A stretch of 23,702 nucleotides of DNA from Bacteroidota bacterium (GTDB taxonomy: Bacteria > Bacteroidota > Bacteroidia > Chitinophagales > Chitinophagaceae). Location of the stretch: positions 1-23,702 of the forward strand of contig JAEWBT010000101.1 of NCBI GenBank assembly GCA_023391015.1, given 5' to 3'. The notes below the pieces were generated by a model. That model worked only from the letters and a program-made list of their open reading frames with translations, had not been told where the DNA came from and did not search any database. Shown here piece by piece: positions 14,552 to 21,349 of this stretch (its first letter is position 1; every line of letters starts with the position of its first letter). A program made the translations under genes and the position numbers.

Positions 14552-15547
14552 TTAAGATAAAAGCGTTTGCTGCGCCAGGTGGATTTCCACCTGCTCCAAC
14601 ACCTGATAGGCCACTTCCATCGCTGCCAGCCCATCGGTGGCCGGCACGCGCACCGGCAGATTGTAGCGGATGGCGTCGGCGAAATCGGCCAGCTCGTCGC
14701 GAATGGCATTGGAAGCCTTCACATCGGGCATCTGCACCGAAATAATCCGGCTTTCGCCGCCCGGCAGGTCGATGGGGAAATCCATCATGCCTGCCAGCGC
14801 GCCCGGCTCTTTCATGCGGATAACTTCGGTTTTTTTGTCCAGAAAATCAATCCCGATGTAAGCATCTTTCCGGAAAAGGCGCATCTTCCGCATCTTTTTC
14901 AGGGAGATTCGTGAGGTGGTGATATTGGCCACGCAGCCGTTCTGAAACTCGATCCGCGCCGAAACGATATCTACCGTCGGCGACACCACCGCCACCCCGG
15001 AAGCACTCACCGATTTGACCGGACTTTTCACCAGGTGCAGCACAATATCAATATCGTGAATCATCAGGTCGTGGATGACCGAAACATCCGTTCCGCGCGG
15101 GTTGAACTGCGCCAGCCGGTGCGATTCAATAAAAACCGGTTGGGCTACGCCTGCATCGCCCAGCGCCCGCAGGGCCGGGTTATAGCGCTCCACATGGCCT
15201 ACCTGGCATTTCAGCCCTTTTTCACCTACGAGGCGCACGATTTCGCGGGCTTCGTCGAGGCTTTGCGCCAGGGGTTTTTCAATAAAAAGATGTTTTCCCG
15301 CCGCAATCGCCCGCAGCGCCATTTCGTAATGGCTCGTCGTGGTGGTTACAATGTCAGCGGCATCGCAGGCTTTCAGCAGCGCTTCGGCATCGGTGTAGCG
15401 CGGCACCTGATAGGTGGCAATGGTGGTGGCGGCTTGCGCATCATCGGGGTCGTAAAAACCAACCACGCGCACGCCCGGAATGTCCAGCCATTGTTGCAGG
15501 TGGATTTTCCCAAGATGACCGGCGCCAAACAAACCTATCTGAAGCAT
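14552..15547 (-). CDS. Gfo/Idh/MocA-family NAD(P)-dependent oxidoreductase
   Basis: This 331-residue dehydrogenase has an N-terminal Rossmann fold with GLFGAGHLGKIH (5-16) for NAD(P) binding, the family motif EKP at 90-92, and a C-terminal substrate domain that includes the catalytic-type His164 in IHDIDIVLH. GHVERYNP (117-124) is also seen in members that oxidise the 3-hydroxyl of UDP-sugars (GnnA and WlbA types), so a UDP-GlcNAc-type substrate is a reasonable guess, supported by the sugar transferase in the same operon. The start is ATG 15547, since the glycine motif must lie near the N-terminus. More upstream codons are open but do not look like protein. Confidence 0.88.
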   Translation of the reverse strand: MLQIGLFGAGHLGKIHLQQWLDIPGVRVVGFYDPDDAQAATTIATYQVPRYTDAEALLKACDAADIVTTTTSHYEMALRAIAAGKHLFIEKPLAQSLDEAREIVRLVGEKGLKCQVGHVERYNPALRALGDAGVAQPVFIESHRLAQFNPRGTDVSVIHDLMIHDIDIVLHLVKSPVKSVSASGVAVVSPTVDIVSARIEFQNGCVANITTSRISLKKMRKMRLFRKDAYIGIDFLDKKTEVIRMKEPGALAGMMDFPIDLPGGESRIISVQMPDVKASNAIRDELADFADAIRYNLPVRVPATDGLAAMEVAYQVLEQVEIHLAQQTLLS

Positions 15548-15878
15548 AATGATAAAGTAGCAAAGACCCTTCCGGAACTTCACAAAGGGCCTTCCACAAC
15601 CTGTAAAACGCCCTTTTTTCCGGAAACCCCCGCAAGTTAAGTTAAACGGCGGCGAAGGGCTTTTTGGTATGGAAGAAATACAGCGTTTTTCCCAGCCGGT
15701 ACCTGACAGACTCCCGGCAAGTCTTAACAAGCGATGAGAGAGGGGCAAAAACGCCTTTACAGGGCTTTTTAACAGTAATTCCTGCTTTCGGGATAAATGC
15801 CTCTACAAATTTGAACGAAATTCAAATCCGTATCCAGCTGAAATGCAGCACTTAAAGAACATTCCCTTGCGTTTTGCT
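15548..15878. other. Intergenic stretch without a gene, upstream of the polysaccharide operon
   Basis: This 331-base stretch precedes the minus-strand operon and must hold its promoter, but I see no convincing match. TACTTTAT read on the minus strand just before the Gfo/Idh start is a weak -7 candidate. TTCCGGAA occurs at 15570 and 15618. Short open frames here lack protein-like composition. The stretch runs directly into the 21-bp repeat array. Confidence 0.5.
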
Positions 15879-16109
15879 GGGATTTCACTTCCGGTGGCTG
15901 TGATTTGCCTTCTGACCCTTGGGATTTGGCTTCCGGCCACTGTGACTTGCTTTCCGGCGACTGGGATTTGGCTGCTGGGCATTGTGACTTGGGCTCTGGC
16001 CTCTGGCATTTGCCTTCCGGCGACTGGGATTTAGCTTCCGGCCACTGTGACTTGGGTTCTGGGAACTGGGATTTGGTTGCTGGGAACTGGGATTTGGTTG
16101 CTGGGCATT
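15879..16109. repeat. Tandem array of eleven 21-bp units
   Basis: Eleven consecutive units of exactly 21 bases fill 231 bases without any insertion or deletion. Each unit begins GGGATTT, GTGACTT or a near variant, continues with a variable part such as GGCTTCCGG, and ends in -CT or -TT. GGGATTT-type and GTGACTT-type units tend to alternate, so there is a weaker 42-base period. As 21 is a multiple of three, several frames stay open on both strands and give heptad repeats, but the starts are poor. I treat the array as non-coding. Confidence 0.85.
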
Positions 16110-16155
16110 AGCAGCAGGTTTCTGGTGCAAAAGAAAGCCTTCTTCCCTTTTCCGG

Positions 16156-16231
16156 AAGGGATGCAACACTGATAAGGAGGAACAAACAACAATAAGGGAT
16201 GCAACACTGATAAGGAGGAACAAACAACAAT
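16156..16231. repeat. Perfect 38-bp tandem duplication
   Basis: Bases 16156-16193 and 16194-16231 are identical over 38 positions. The unit starts AAGGGATGCAACACTG and ends AACAAACAACAAT. No spacer separates the copies. Identity points to recent duplication or slippage. The 46 bases before it hold nothing else I can name except a TTCCGGAA at 16150 that overlaps the first copy by two bases. Confidence 0.9.
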
Positions 16232-16246
16232 TTCGGAAAGCAGCAC

Positions 16247-16276
16247 TTCGACCCGTCCAAAATGGCACGTGTCGAA
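16247..16276. repeat. Hairpin TTCGACCCGT / ACGTGTCGAA
   Basis: Two ten-base arms (16247-16256 and 16267-16276) pair at nine of ten positions around a ten-base loop. No T tract follows on either strand, so it is not an ordinary terminator. Confidence 0.55.
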
Positions 16277-16288
16277 GCCCGTCCGTTA

Positions 16289-16333
16289 GACTTGTCAAGT
16301 CTCTTGGGAATGCTTCCGAGGACTTGACAAGTC
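16289..16333. repeat. Long hairpin with GACTTGTCAAGTC arms downstream of radC
   Basis: GACTTGTCAAGTC (16289-16301) and its exact reverse complement (16321-16333) flank an inner pairing CTTGGGAA/TTCCGAG. Each arm is itself nearly palindromic (GACTTG-T-CAAGTC), so two alternative folds are possible. It lies 32 bases beyond the radC stop on the radC transcript. With no T tract it would be an mRNA 3' end structure or a protein-binding site; neither is shown. Confidence 0.6.
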
Positions 16334-16365
16334 AAAGGAATACTCTTTTGACTATCGTCTCACAC

Positions 16366-17061
16366 TCACATCAGCCCTTCATCTGCAAAGCTCAAGTACC
16401 GGTTGCCCGCCACAATCAGGTGGTCCAGCAGCGTAATATCCATGTAAGAGGCCGCTGTTTTCAATTGCTGTGTGAGTTTTTTATCCGCTTCCGAGGGCGT
16501 CAGGTTGCCGCTCGGGTGGTTGTGGGCAATGATGATGCGCGGACAACCGGCCAGCAGGGCCGCCTGCAAAATCACGCGGATGTCGGCCACCGTGCCGGTA
16601 ATACCGCCGGTGCTCAGGATTTCGTGGCGCACCAGCCGCTGCGCCTGATTGAGAAACAGCACCAGAAATGCTTCCGTGTCGCGATCGCGCAGAAGCGGCA
16701 CCACCACCTCCGCCGTCTCGGCGCTGCTTTTAAAAACGGGCCGTTCCAGCGCTTCCCCGATTTGCCGCCGCCGCCCCAGCTCCAGCGCCGCGGCCAGCGT
16801 AATGGCCTTTGCCGGGCCAATGCCTTTCACCCCGCAAAGTCCTTTCAACCCCAACCGGCCCAGCTCATGCAGGTTGCCGCCGGCGAGGGCCAGCACGTCG
16901 CGCGCCAGGTCGAGGGCCGAGCGGCGTGATGTCCCAGTGTTAATCAAAATTGCCAGCAGCTCGGCATCGGAAAGCGCGGCAGCACCTTTGGCTTGCAGTT
17001 TTTCACGCGGACGGTCGTCTTCGGCCCACTGTTTTATCGGGTTGTTGGATTCGGGGTACAT
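16366..17061 (-). CDS. radC: RadC-family JAB/MPN-domain protein
   Basis: This 231-residue protein has an N-terminal helix-hairpin-helix segment (LCGVKGIGPAKAITLAAALELG, about 75-96) and a C-terminal JAB-like metal-binding domain. The HxHx(7)Sx(2)D signature is complete: His180, His182, Ser190 and Asp193 in the segment AHNHPSGNLTPSEAD. It was named for DNA repair, but the evidence for a direct repair role is poor, and the biochemical activity is unsettled. Length is normal and there is no sign of mobile-element context, although RadC-like genes often ride on them. It is divergent from bshC across 116 bases. The start is ATG 17061. Confidence 0.93.
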   Translation of the reverse strand: MYPESNNPIKQWAEDDRPREKLQAKGAAALSDAELLAILINTGTSRRSALDLARDVLALAGGNLHELGRLGLKGLCGVKGIGPAKAITLAAALELGRRRQIGEALERPVFKSSAETAEVVVPLLRDRDTEAFLVLFLNQAQRLVRHEILSTGGITGTVADIRVILQAALLAGCPRIIIAHNHPSGNLTPSEADKKLTQQLKTAASYMDITLLDHLIVAGNRYLSFADEGLM

Positions 17062-17107
17062 CTTTTTATGAAAAAAAGGAAGTCCGAAAGATAGCAGTCA
17101 GCCGTCA

Positions 17108-17139
17108 TTTATGCCAGCGCAGTGCCCTGCGTACCTTCG
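17108..17139 (+). promoter_or_regulatory. Possible promoter for bshC
   Basis: TTTA (17108-17111), 20 bases, then TACCTTCG (17132-17139) resemble TTTG-N19-21-TAnnTTTG with one mismatch in each box. It lies about 39 bases before the chosen bshC start, within the gap divergent from radC. Confidence 0.35.
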
Positions 17140-17177
17140 GGGCCCTATTTCTTTCTCTAAAAAATATTTTTTTCGCA

Positions 17178-18782
17178 GTGATTTCTGCCCACTACCTGCC
17201 CCATGCGGCCACGCACCGGTTTTCGCCATTAGTGGTAGATTACCTGCACGATGCCGGCGCTTTCAAAGACTTTATCGCCCACCTGCCCGATTTTTCCGGA
17301 ATTGAAAATGCGATAGAAGCGCGCCGCGCCTTCCCCACCGACCGCGAAGGGCTTTATGAAGAGCTGAAACGACAGTATTCCGGCGTTGAAATCGGGGAAA
17401 AAGTGGCCCAAAATCTGGAATTGCTGCGCGCTGAAAATACTTTTACGATTTGCACCGCCCACCAACCGGCCCTTTTCACCGGCGCACTGTATTTTGTGTA
17501 TAAAATCATCCACACGGCGCGGCTGGCGGCTGATTTAAAAGCCCGTTTTCCCCAAAACAACTTTGTTCCGGTATTTTACATTGGCAGCGAGGATAACGAT
17601 TTGGAAGAACTGGGCCATTTCCAACTGGGCGAAAAATCGTTTCAGTGGGATGGTGGCGGACAAACCGGTGCGGTGGGCCGCATGAAAACCGACGCGCTGC
17701 AACCCCTTTTAAAAGAAGTGCTGGGCCGCATTGGCCCACCGGGCGAGGCCACCGAGCGGCTGGTCGAAATTTTGCAGGATGCCTACGCCAAAGGCCGCAC
17801 CATTGCCGAAGCCACGCGCCGGTTGGTGAACAGCCTTTTGGGTGATTTTGGCGTGGTAGTGGTGGATGGCGACAGTGCTTTTTTTAAGGCAAAAATGACC
17901 GCCGTTTTTGAAGAAGATCTTTTTCATCACAAGCCTTATGAACTGGTAACGGCGCAAAGCGAGGCGCTCGGCGAAAAATATCCGGCCCAAGCATTTCCCC
18001 GGCCCATCAATCTTTTTTATTTAGATAACGGCATCCGGCAGCGTATTGAAAAAGACGGCGACGCCTGGGTGGTTACCGGAACCGACATTCGCTGGACAGA
18101 GCCGGAATTGCGGGATTTGGTAGCAAAATTTCCCCAAAAATTCTCTCCCAACGTCGTGTTGCGCGGCTTGTTTCAGGAAACCATTTTGCCGGATGTGGCC
18201 TTTATCGGCGGCGGGGCGGAAGTGGCCTATTGGATGCAACTGGCACCGCTTTTTAGCCACTACGGGGTACCATTTCCGGTAATCGTATTGCGGCAATCGG
18301 TGCAATGGATTGATGGAAAAGCCCGTGGTCTGATGGAGAAAACCGGCTTAACCGAAGCACAGCTTTTTGAGAATCCGGAGGATTTATTAAAAGAATACAC
18401 CCGCACGCACGCCGCGACCGATTGGAATCTCGAAGCGGTTCGTGAGGCCATTGCCAAGCAGCTGCAACCGGTTTTCCAAAAAGCAACGCAATTAGACCCC
18501 ACCCTGGAAGCCTACAGCGCGGCGCGCCAAAAAGAAATCAACCGGATAATTTCCGGAATGGAGAAAAAGATTTTCCGGGCCGAAAAGCGCCGTCACGACG
18601 TGTGGTACGACCGGGTACTGCGGCTGCAAAAGGCCCTTTCGCTGGACAAAGGCTTAGAGGAGCGCCGGCTAACATTTCTGGATTTTTATCCCACTCTGGG
18701 GGGCGCGTTTCTGCAAGCCCTTTATGACCACACCCGCTCCTTCGGCGACGCCTTTTTGATTTTAGAAACAAGCGACTTATGA
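17178..18782 (+). CDS. bshC: Bacillithiol biosynthesis cysteine-adding enzyme BshC
   Basis: This protein, 534 residues from GTG 17178, matches BshC in length and in several segments: AHYLPHAATHRFSPLVVDYL at the start, FTICTAHQPALFTGALYFVYK (the nucleotide-fold HQPxLFTGPLY motif, about 93-113), FVPVFYIGSEDNDLEEL (about 131-147), and VVLRGLFQETILPDVAFIGGGAEVAYWMQL (about 325-354). A predicted coiled coil near residues 430-480 is also usual. BshC is thought to add cysteine to GlcN-malate, the last step of bacillithiol synthesis. No bshA or bshB is in the window. The reading frame is open a further 76 codons upstream, overlapping radC, but those codons do not look like protein. The GTG start is a choice, since no ATG fits. 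Confidence 0.92.
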   Translation: MISAHYLPHAATHRFSPLVVDYLHDAGAFKDFIAHLPDFSGIENAIEARRAFPTDREGLYEELKRQYSGVEIGEKVAQNLELLRAENTFTICTAHQPALFTGALYFVYKIIHTARLAADLKARFPQNNFVPVFYIGSEDNDLEELGHFQLGEKSFQWDGGGQTGAVGRMKTDALQPLLKEVLGRIGPPGEATERLVEILQDAYAKGRTIAEATRRLVNSLLGDFGVVVVDGDSAFFKAKMTAVFEEDLFHHKPYELVTAQSEALGEKYPAQAFPRPINLFYLDNGIRQRIEKDGDAWVVTGTDIRWTEPELRDLVAKFPQKFSPNVVLRGLFQETILPDVAFIGGGAEVAYWMQLAPLFSHYGVPFPVIVLRQSVQWIDGKARGLMEKTGLTEAQLFENPEDLLKEYTRTHAATDWNLEAVREAIAKQLQPVFQKATQLDPTLEAYSAARQKEINRIISGMEKKIFRAEKRRHDVWYDRVLRLQKALSLDKGLEERRLTFLDFYPTLGGAFLQALYDHTRSFGDAFLILETSDL

Positions 18783-18800
18783 TTTGTAGAAACTCTTGTT

Positions 18801-18808
18801 TTACTTTG
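18801..18808 (+). promoter_or_regulatory. Possible -7 element before the beta-barrel gene
   Basis: TTACTTTG differs from TAnnTTTG at one position and ends five bases before the ATG at 18814. The nearest upstream TTTG (18783-18786) is 14 bases away, too close for a standard -33 box, so this is tentative. Confidence 0.3.
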
Positions 18809-18813
18809 CGATC

Positions 18814-19428
18814 ATGAAAAAACTTTTCCTTTCTCTTGTAGCTGCTGTTTCAGTGGCCGGCGCGGCCCACGCGCAAAACATTGATCTTGGCCTGAAGCTG
18901 GGCGCGAATCTCTCCCAACTGAACGGAGAGACGTGGGATGGCGGCTATAAAGCCAACATTCTGGGTGGCGCATATGCAGGTTTCCGGGCGGTGCTCCTGG
19001 GGGTGCAGGCAGAAGCGTTTTTCACCCAATCTACCTATACGATTGGCAAAACAGCCAGCGATTTCGCGATGGCCAATTATAAAAATGCGGTGGATTCTGT
19101 GAAGGGCGGCAGCTTCCGGCTCAATCAGCTTTCGGTTCCGGTGTTGTTTCAGTTGAAGGTGGCTGGGCCGCTTTGGTTGCAGGCCGGTCCGCAGTTTACC
19201 GCCACGCTGAGCTCCTCCGACAAAGACAATTTGTTGAAAAATCCGGATGATTTCTTTAAGAAATCCAGCGTGGATGGCGTAGTGGGCGCGCAGGCCATTT
19301 TGCCGTTTAAGTTGCAGGCCGGCGTGCGCTACGTGTTTGGCCTTTCCGGCATCAACAGCGCTGAAAAGGTGGCCGACAGCTGGAAGCAACGTAGCTTTCA
19401 GATTCACATTGGCTACAGCTTTTTGTAA
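18814..19428 (+). CDS. Outer-membrane beta-barrel protein (porin/PorT-like family)
   Basis: This 204-residue protein has a signal peptide ending AHA (residues 1-20). The mature part opens with IDLGLKLGANLSQLNG, the typical first strand of the Bacteroidota outer-membrane beta-barrel family (PF13568 type), with alternating hydrophobic strands to the end. The last residues (SFQIHIGYSFL) end in an aromatic-rich strand, as expected for an outer-membrane barrel. An eight-stranded barrel fits the length. The ligand is unknown. The start is ATG 18814, as upstream codons would spoil the signal peptide. It follows bshC by 31 bases and is closed by a strong hairpin. Confidence 0.85.
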   Translation: MKKLFLSLVAAVSVAGAAHAQNIDLGLKLGANLSQLNGETWDGGYKANILGGAYAGFRAVLLGVQAEAFFTQSTYTIGKTASDFAMANYKNAVDSVKGGSFRLNQLSVPVLFQLKVAGPLWLQAGPQFTATLSSSDKDNLLKNPDDFFKKSSVDGVVGAQAILPFKLQAGVRYVFGLSGINSAEKVADSWKQRSFQIHIGYSFL

Positions 19429-19448
19429 CGCAATCCTTTTTGAAAAAA

Positions 19449-19489
19449 CAAAACACCTGTCCCCTTGCTGCAAGGGGACAGGTGTTTTG
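19449..19489. terminator. Bidirectional hairpin terminator
   Basis: A perfect 19-base-pair stem (19449-19467 with 19471-19489) has a three-base CTG loop. The outer part reads AAAA on the left and TTTT on the right, and the left flank continues as an A run (19443-19448), which is a T run on the minus strand. It lies between the convergent beta-barrel gene and the small minus-strand lipoprotein gene, so it can serve both. Confidence 0.9.
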
Positions 19490-19540
19490 CTATAACCTTA
19501 AATGTTCCGGAAAATTCCAGAAAAAGACTGCTTTGAAAGC

Positions 19541-19687
19541 TTAGTGTGCGTACTTGCTGCCTTGGTTGATCGCACCCGGACAGCCGTATTTGGGGCCGGA
19601 GGCAGCGCAGGAAGCAGCGAGGATGCTACACGTGGCGACGGTGATCAGCACAAGAGCGAAACGACGAAAAGTAGAAAGGGTACGCAT
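19541..19687 (-). CDS. Small 48-residue lipoprotein with YGCP motif
   Basis: This small gene starts at ATG 19687 and encodes 48 residues. The first half is a basic-hydrophobic signal (MRTLSTFRRF, then ALVLITVATC and SILAASC). The lipobox LAASC or ATC gives an acylated Cys, most likely Cys27 after AAS. The remaining 21 residues contain PKYGCPGAINQ, with a second cysteine. Short lipoproteins ending in a KYGCP-type motif are common in Bacteroidota and are sometimes annotated by error as a quinol oxidase subunit. The function is unknown. It is divergent from mpl across 84 bases and convergent with the beta-barrel gene. The in-frame codons upstream of the ATG overlap mpl and are ignored. Confidence 0.7.
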   Translation of the reverse strand: MRTLSTFRRFALVLITVATCSILAASCAASGPKYGCPGAINQGSKYAH

Positions 19688-19771
19688 AGCGAAAGGGATA
19701 GTAGGAAATCCGCAAAGAGTACTTTTGCGCTGGTTTTTCCTGTAAAAAGCTTTTAATTCCCTGCGAAAATA

Positions 19772-21130
19772 ATGAAACGGGTTCATTTTATTGCCATCGG
19801 CGGTGCGATTATGCATCAATTAGCACTTGCTTTGCAGCGCAGCGGCGTGCACGTCACTGGCTCCGACGACGCCATTCATGACCCGGCCCAAACGGTGCTG
19901 CGGGAAGCCGGTCTTTTGCCCGAAACCTTCGGTTGGTTTCCGGAAAAAATAACGGCGGACACAGACGCGGTTGTGCTGGGAATGCACGCCAAAGAAGACA
20001 ACCCGGAGTTGATCCTCGCGCAGGAATTGGGGCTACCTATCTACTCGTTTCCGGAATTTATGTATCAGGCTTCCAAAGAAAAAACCCGCGTGGCCATTGC
20101 CGGCTCGCACGGCAAAACCACCATTACGAGCATGGTGATGCACGTGCTGCGCAAAGCCGGAAAAGTGTTTGATTACCTCGTGGGCGCGCGGCTGGAAGGG
20201 TTTGAAAACTCGGTGCAGCTTTCCAACGCCCCGCTTTTGATTCTGGAAGGCGACGAATACCCGGCGAGTGCGCTGGAAAAACGCCCGAAAATCTTTTTCT
20301 ACCACCCGCAAATCACCCTGCTTTCCGGCATTGCGTGGGACCATATCAACGTTTTCCCAACCTACGACAATTATTTTTCGCAGTTTGAAACCTACCTCCA
20401 AATGCTGCAACCCGGCGCGACGCTGGTGTACAACGCTGAGGACGGGGAAGTGATTCGGGCAGTTGAAGCTTATGGCAGGCACCTGAACTGCATTCCGTAC
20501 TACATGCCGCAATACCGCTACGAAGACGGCATTGCTTTTCTGCAAACCAAAGACGGTGCAGAAATTCCGCTTTCGGTTTTTGGCAGCCACAATCTTTTAA
20601 ATCTGATGGGGGCAAAAGAAATCTGTACTGCGCTGGGCGTGGATGCCAATACCTTTTACCACGCCATCGCCGATTTTAGCGGGGCCGCCAAGCGTCTGGA
20701 AAAGGCATTTTCCACCGAAAAAGTGGTCTCTTTCCGGGATTTTGCCCATGCGCCGTCCAAGCTAAAAGCCACACTGGATGCTGTTCGCGAAGCCTATCCA
20801 AACCGGAAATTAATTGCGCTTTTTGAACTCCATACCTACAGCAGCCTCAATAAAGATTTTCTTGCCCAGTATGCCGACAGCATGAAAGCGGCTGACGAAG
20901 CGTTGGTGTATTTCAGTGCGCACGCGCTGCGCCTCAAACGCCTCGCCTCGCTCCAAAAAGAAGTGGTTCACGAAGGGTTCGGCAGAGAAGATTTAGAGGT
21001 TTTTGACGAGGTAAGTACATTGCAGACTCGGGTAAAAGCTTTGGTCGCGGAATCCACCGAGCCGGTTTGCTTGCTGTTGATGAGCTCCGGAACGTTTGAG
21101 GGAACGGAGTGGGAGCAGATTGTTGAATAA
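19772..21130 (+). CDS. mpl: UDP-N-acetylmuramate:L-alanyl-gamma-D-glutamyl-meso-DAP ligase
   Basis: This 452-residue Mur-type ligase re-uses murein tripeptide from cell-wall turnover by joining it to UDP-MurNAc with ATP. The N-terminus (VHFIAIGGAIMHQLALALQ) matches the UDP-binding domain of MurC/Mpl. The ATP-binding P-loop is GSHGKTTITS at 111-120. LEGDEYPAS, WDHINVFPTYDNY and a segment of the form SGAAKRLEKAF follow in the usual order, and FRDFAHAPSKLKATL begins the C-terminal domain. The LEGDEYP motif and the DHxNxFPTYDNY pattern favour Mpl over MurC. It starts at ATG 19772 in a short gap facing the small lipoprotein gene. I see no clear promoter. Confidence 0.95.
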   Translation: MKRVHFIAIGGAIMHQLALALQRSGVHVTGSDDAIHDPAQTVLREAGLLPETFGWFPEKITADTDAVVLGMHAKEDNPELILAQELGLPIYSFPEFMYQASKEKTRVAIAGSHGKTTITSMVMHVLRKAGKVFDYLVGARLEGFENSVQLSNAPLLILEGDEYPASALEKRPKIFFYHPQITLLSGIAWDHINVFPTYDNYFSQFETYLQMLQPGATLVYNAEDGEVIRAVEAYGRHLNCIPYYMPQYRYEDGIAFLQTKDGAEIPLSVFGSHNLLNLMGAKEICTALGVDANTFYHAIADFSGAAKRLEKAFSTEKVVSFRDFAHAPSKLKATLDAVREAYPNRKLIALFELHTYSSLNKDFLAQYADSMKAADEALVYFSAHALRLKRLASLQKEVVHEGFGREDLEVFDEVSTLQTRVKALVAESTEPVCLLLMSSGTFEGTEWEQIVE

Positions 21131-21139
21131 CCAGTGGGA

Positions 21140-21319
21140 ATTGGACGGCTGGCGCCATTGGACTGCCTGCGGCAATTGGAGTATTGGACGCCTTCGGCAT
21201 TGGACAATTCTTCATTTTCTAATTCTCCAAGTTTCCAATTCCGCCAAAGGCGGAGTCCAATGCCCGAAGGGCGTCCAATAGCCAAAGGCTGTCCAATGTC
21301 GCCGAAGGCGACGTCCAAT
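21140..21319. repeat. Two-sided array of mini-hairpins separated by ATTGGAC / GTCCAAT words
   Basis: The left half has ATTGGAC or ATTGGA at 21140, 21157, 21175, 21183 and 21199. The right half has the inverted word, TCCAAT or GTCCAAT, at 21234, 21255, 21273, 21291 and 21313. Between them lie small perfect hairpins: TGCC-TGC-GGCA (21164-21174), GCC-TTC-GGC (21190-21198), CCGCC-AAA-GGCGG (21241-21253), GCCC-GAA-GGGC (21262-21272), AGCC-AAA-GGCT (21280-21290) and GTCGCC-GAA-GGCGAC (21298-21312). The whole element is inverted around an AT-rich centre (about 21206-21233). It fills almost all the space between mpl and the next gene. Confidence 0.85.
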
Positions 21320-21335
21320 CAAAAATAGCAAGTGC

Positions 21336-21343
21336 TATTTTTG
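21336..21343 (+). promoter_or_regulatory. -7 element before the radical SAM gene
   Basis: TATTTTTG matches TAnnTTTG exactly and ends six bases before ATG 21350. No TTTG is found at -33, where the hairpin array sits instead. If used, the transcript is nearly leaderless. Confidence 0.45.
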
Positions 21344-21349
21344 CGCTCT

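Noticed and set aside
15664..15855. Small plus-strand gene of 63 codons before the repeat array
   Set aside because: Composition is not protein-like, there is no signal or motif, and it runs into repeat sequence.
15879..16231. A CRISPR array in the repeat-rich gap
   Set aside because: The 21-bp units run directly into one another and the 38-bp pair has no spacer. There are no unique spacers of even length and no cas gene in the window.
15885..16298. A repeat protein of 137 residues on the minus strand (Asn/Pro/Ser/Lys heptads)
   Set aside because: The frame is open because the 21-bp unit equals seven codons, several other frames are open too, and the N-terminal part comes from the 38-bp duplication and hairpins. 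No credible signal or domain is seen.
16289..16333. Intrinsic terminator of radC
   Set aside because: The stem is strong but no T tract follows on the minus strand.
16366..17061. radC as a mark of a mobile island
   Set aside because: RadC-like genes often occur on mobile elements, but no integrase, transposase, tRNA site or plasmid gene is nearby, and the neighbours are housekeeping genes.
16950..17177. N-terminal extension of bshC by 76 codons
   Set aside because: It overlaps the radC coding region, has no protein-like pattern, and BshC proteins begin close to the AHYLP segment.
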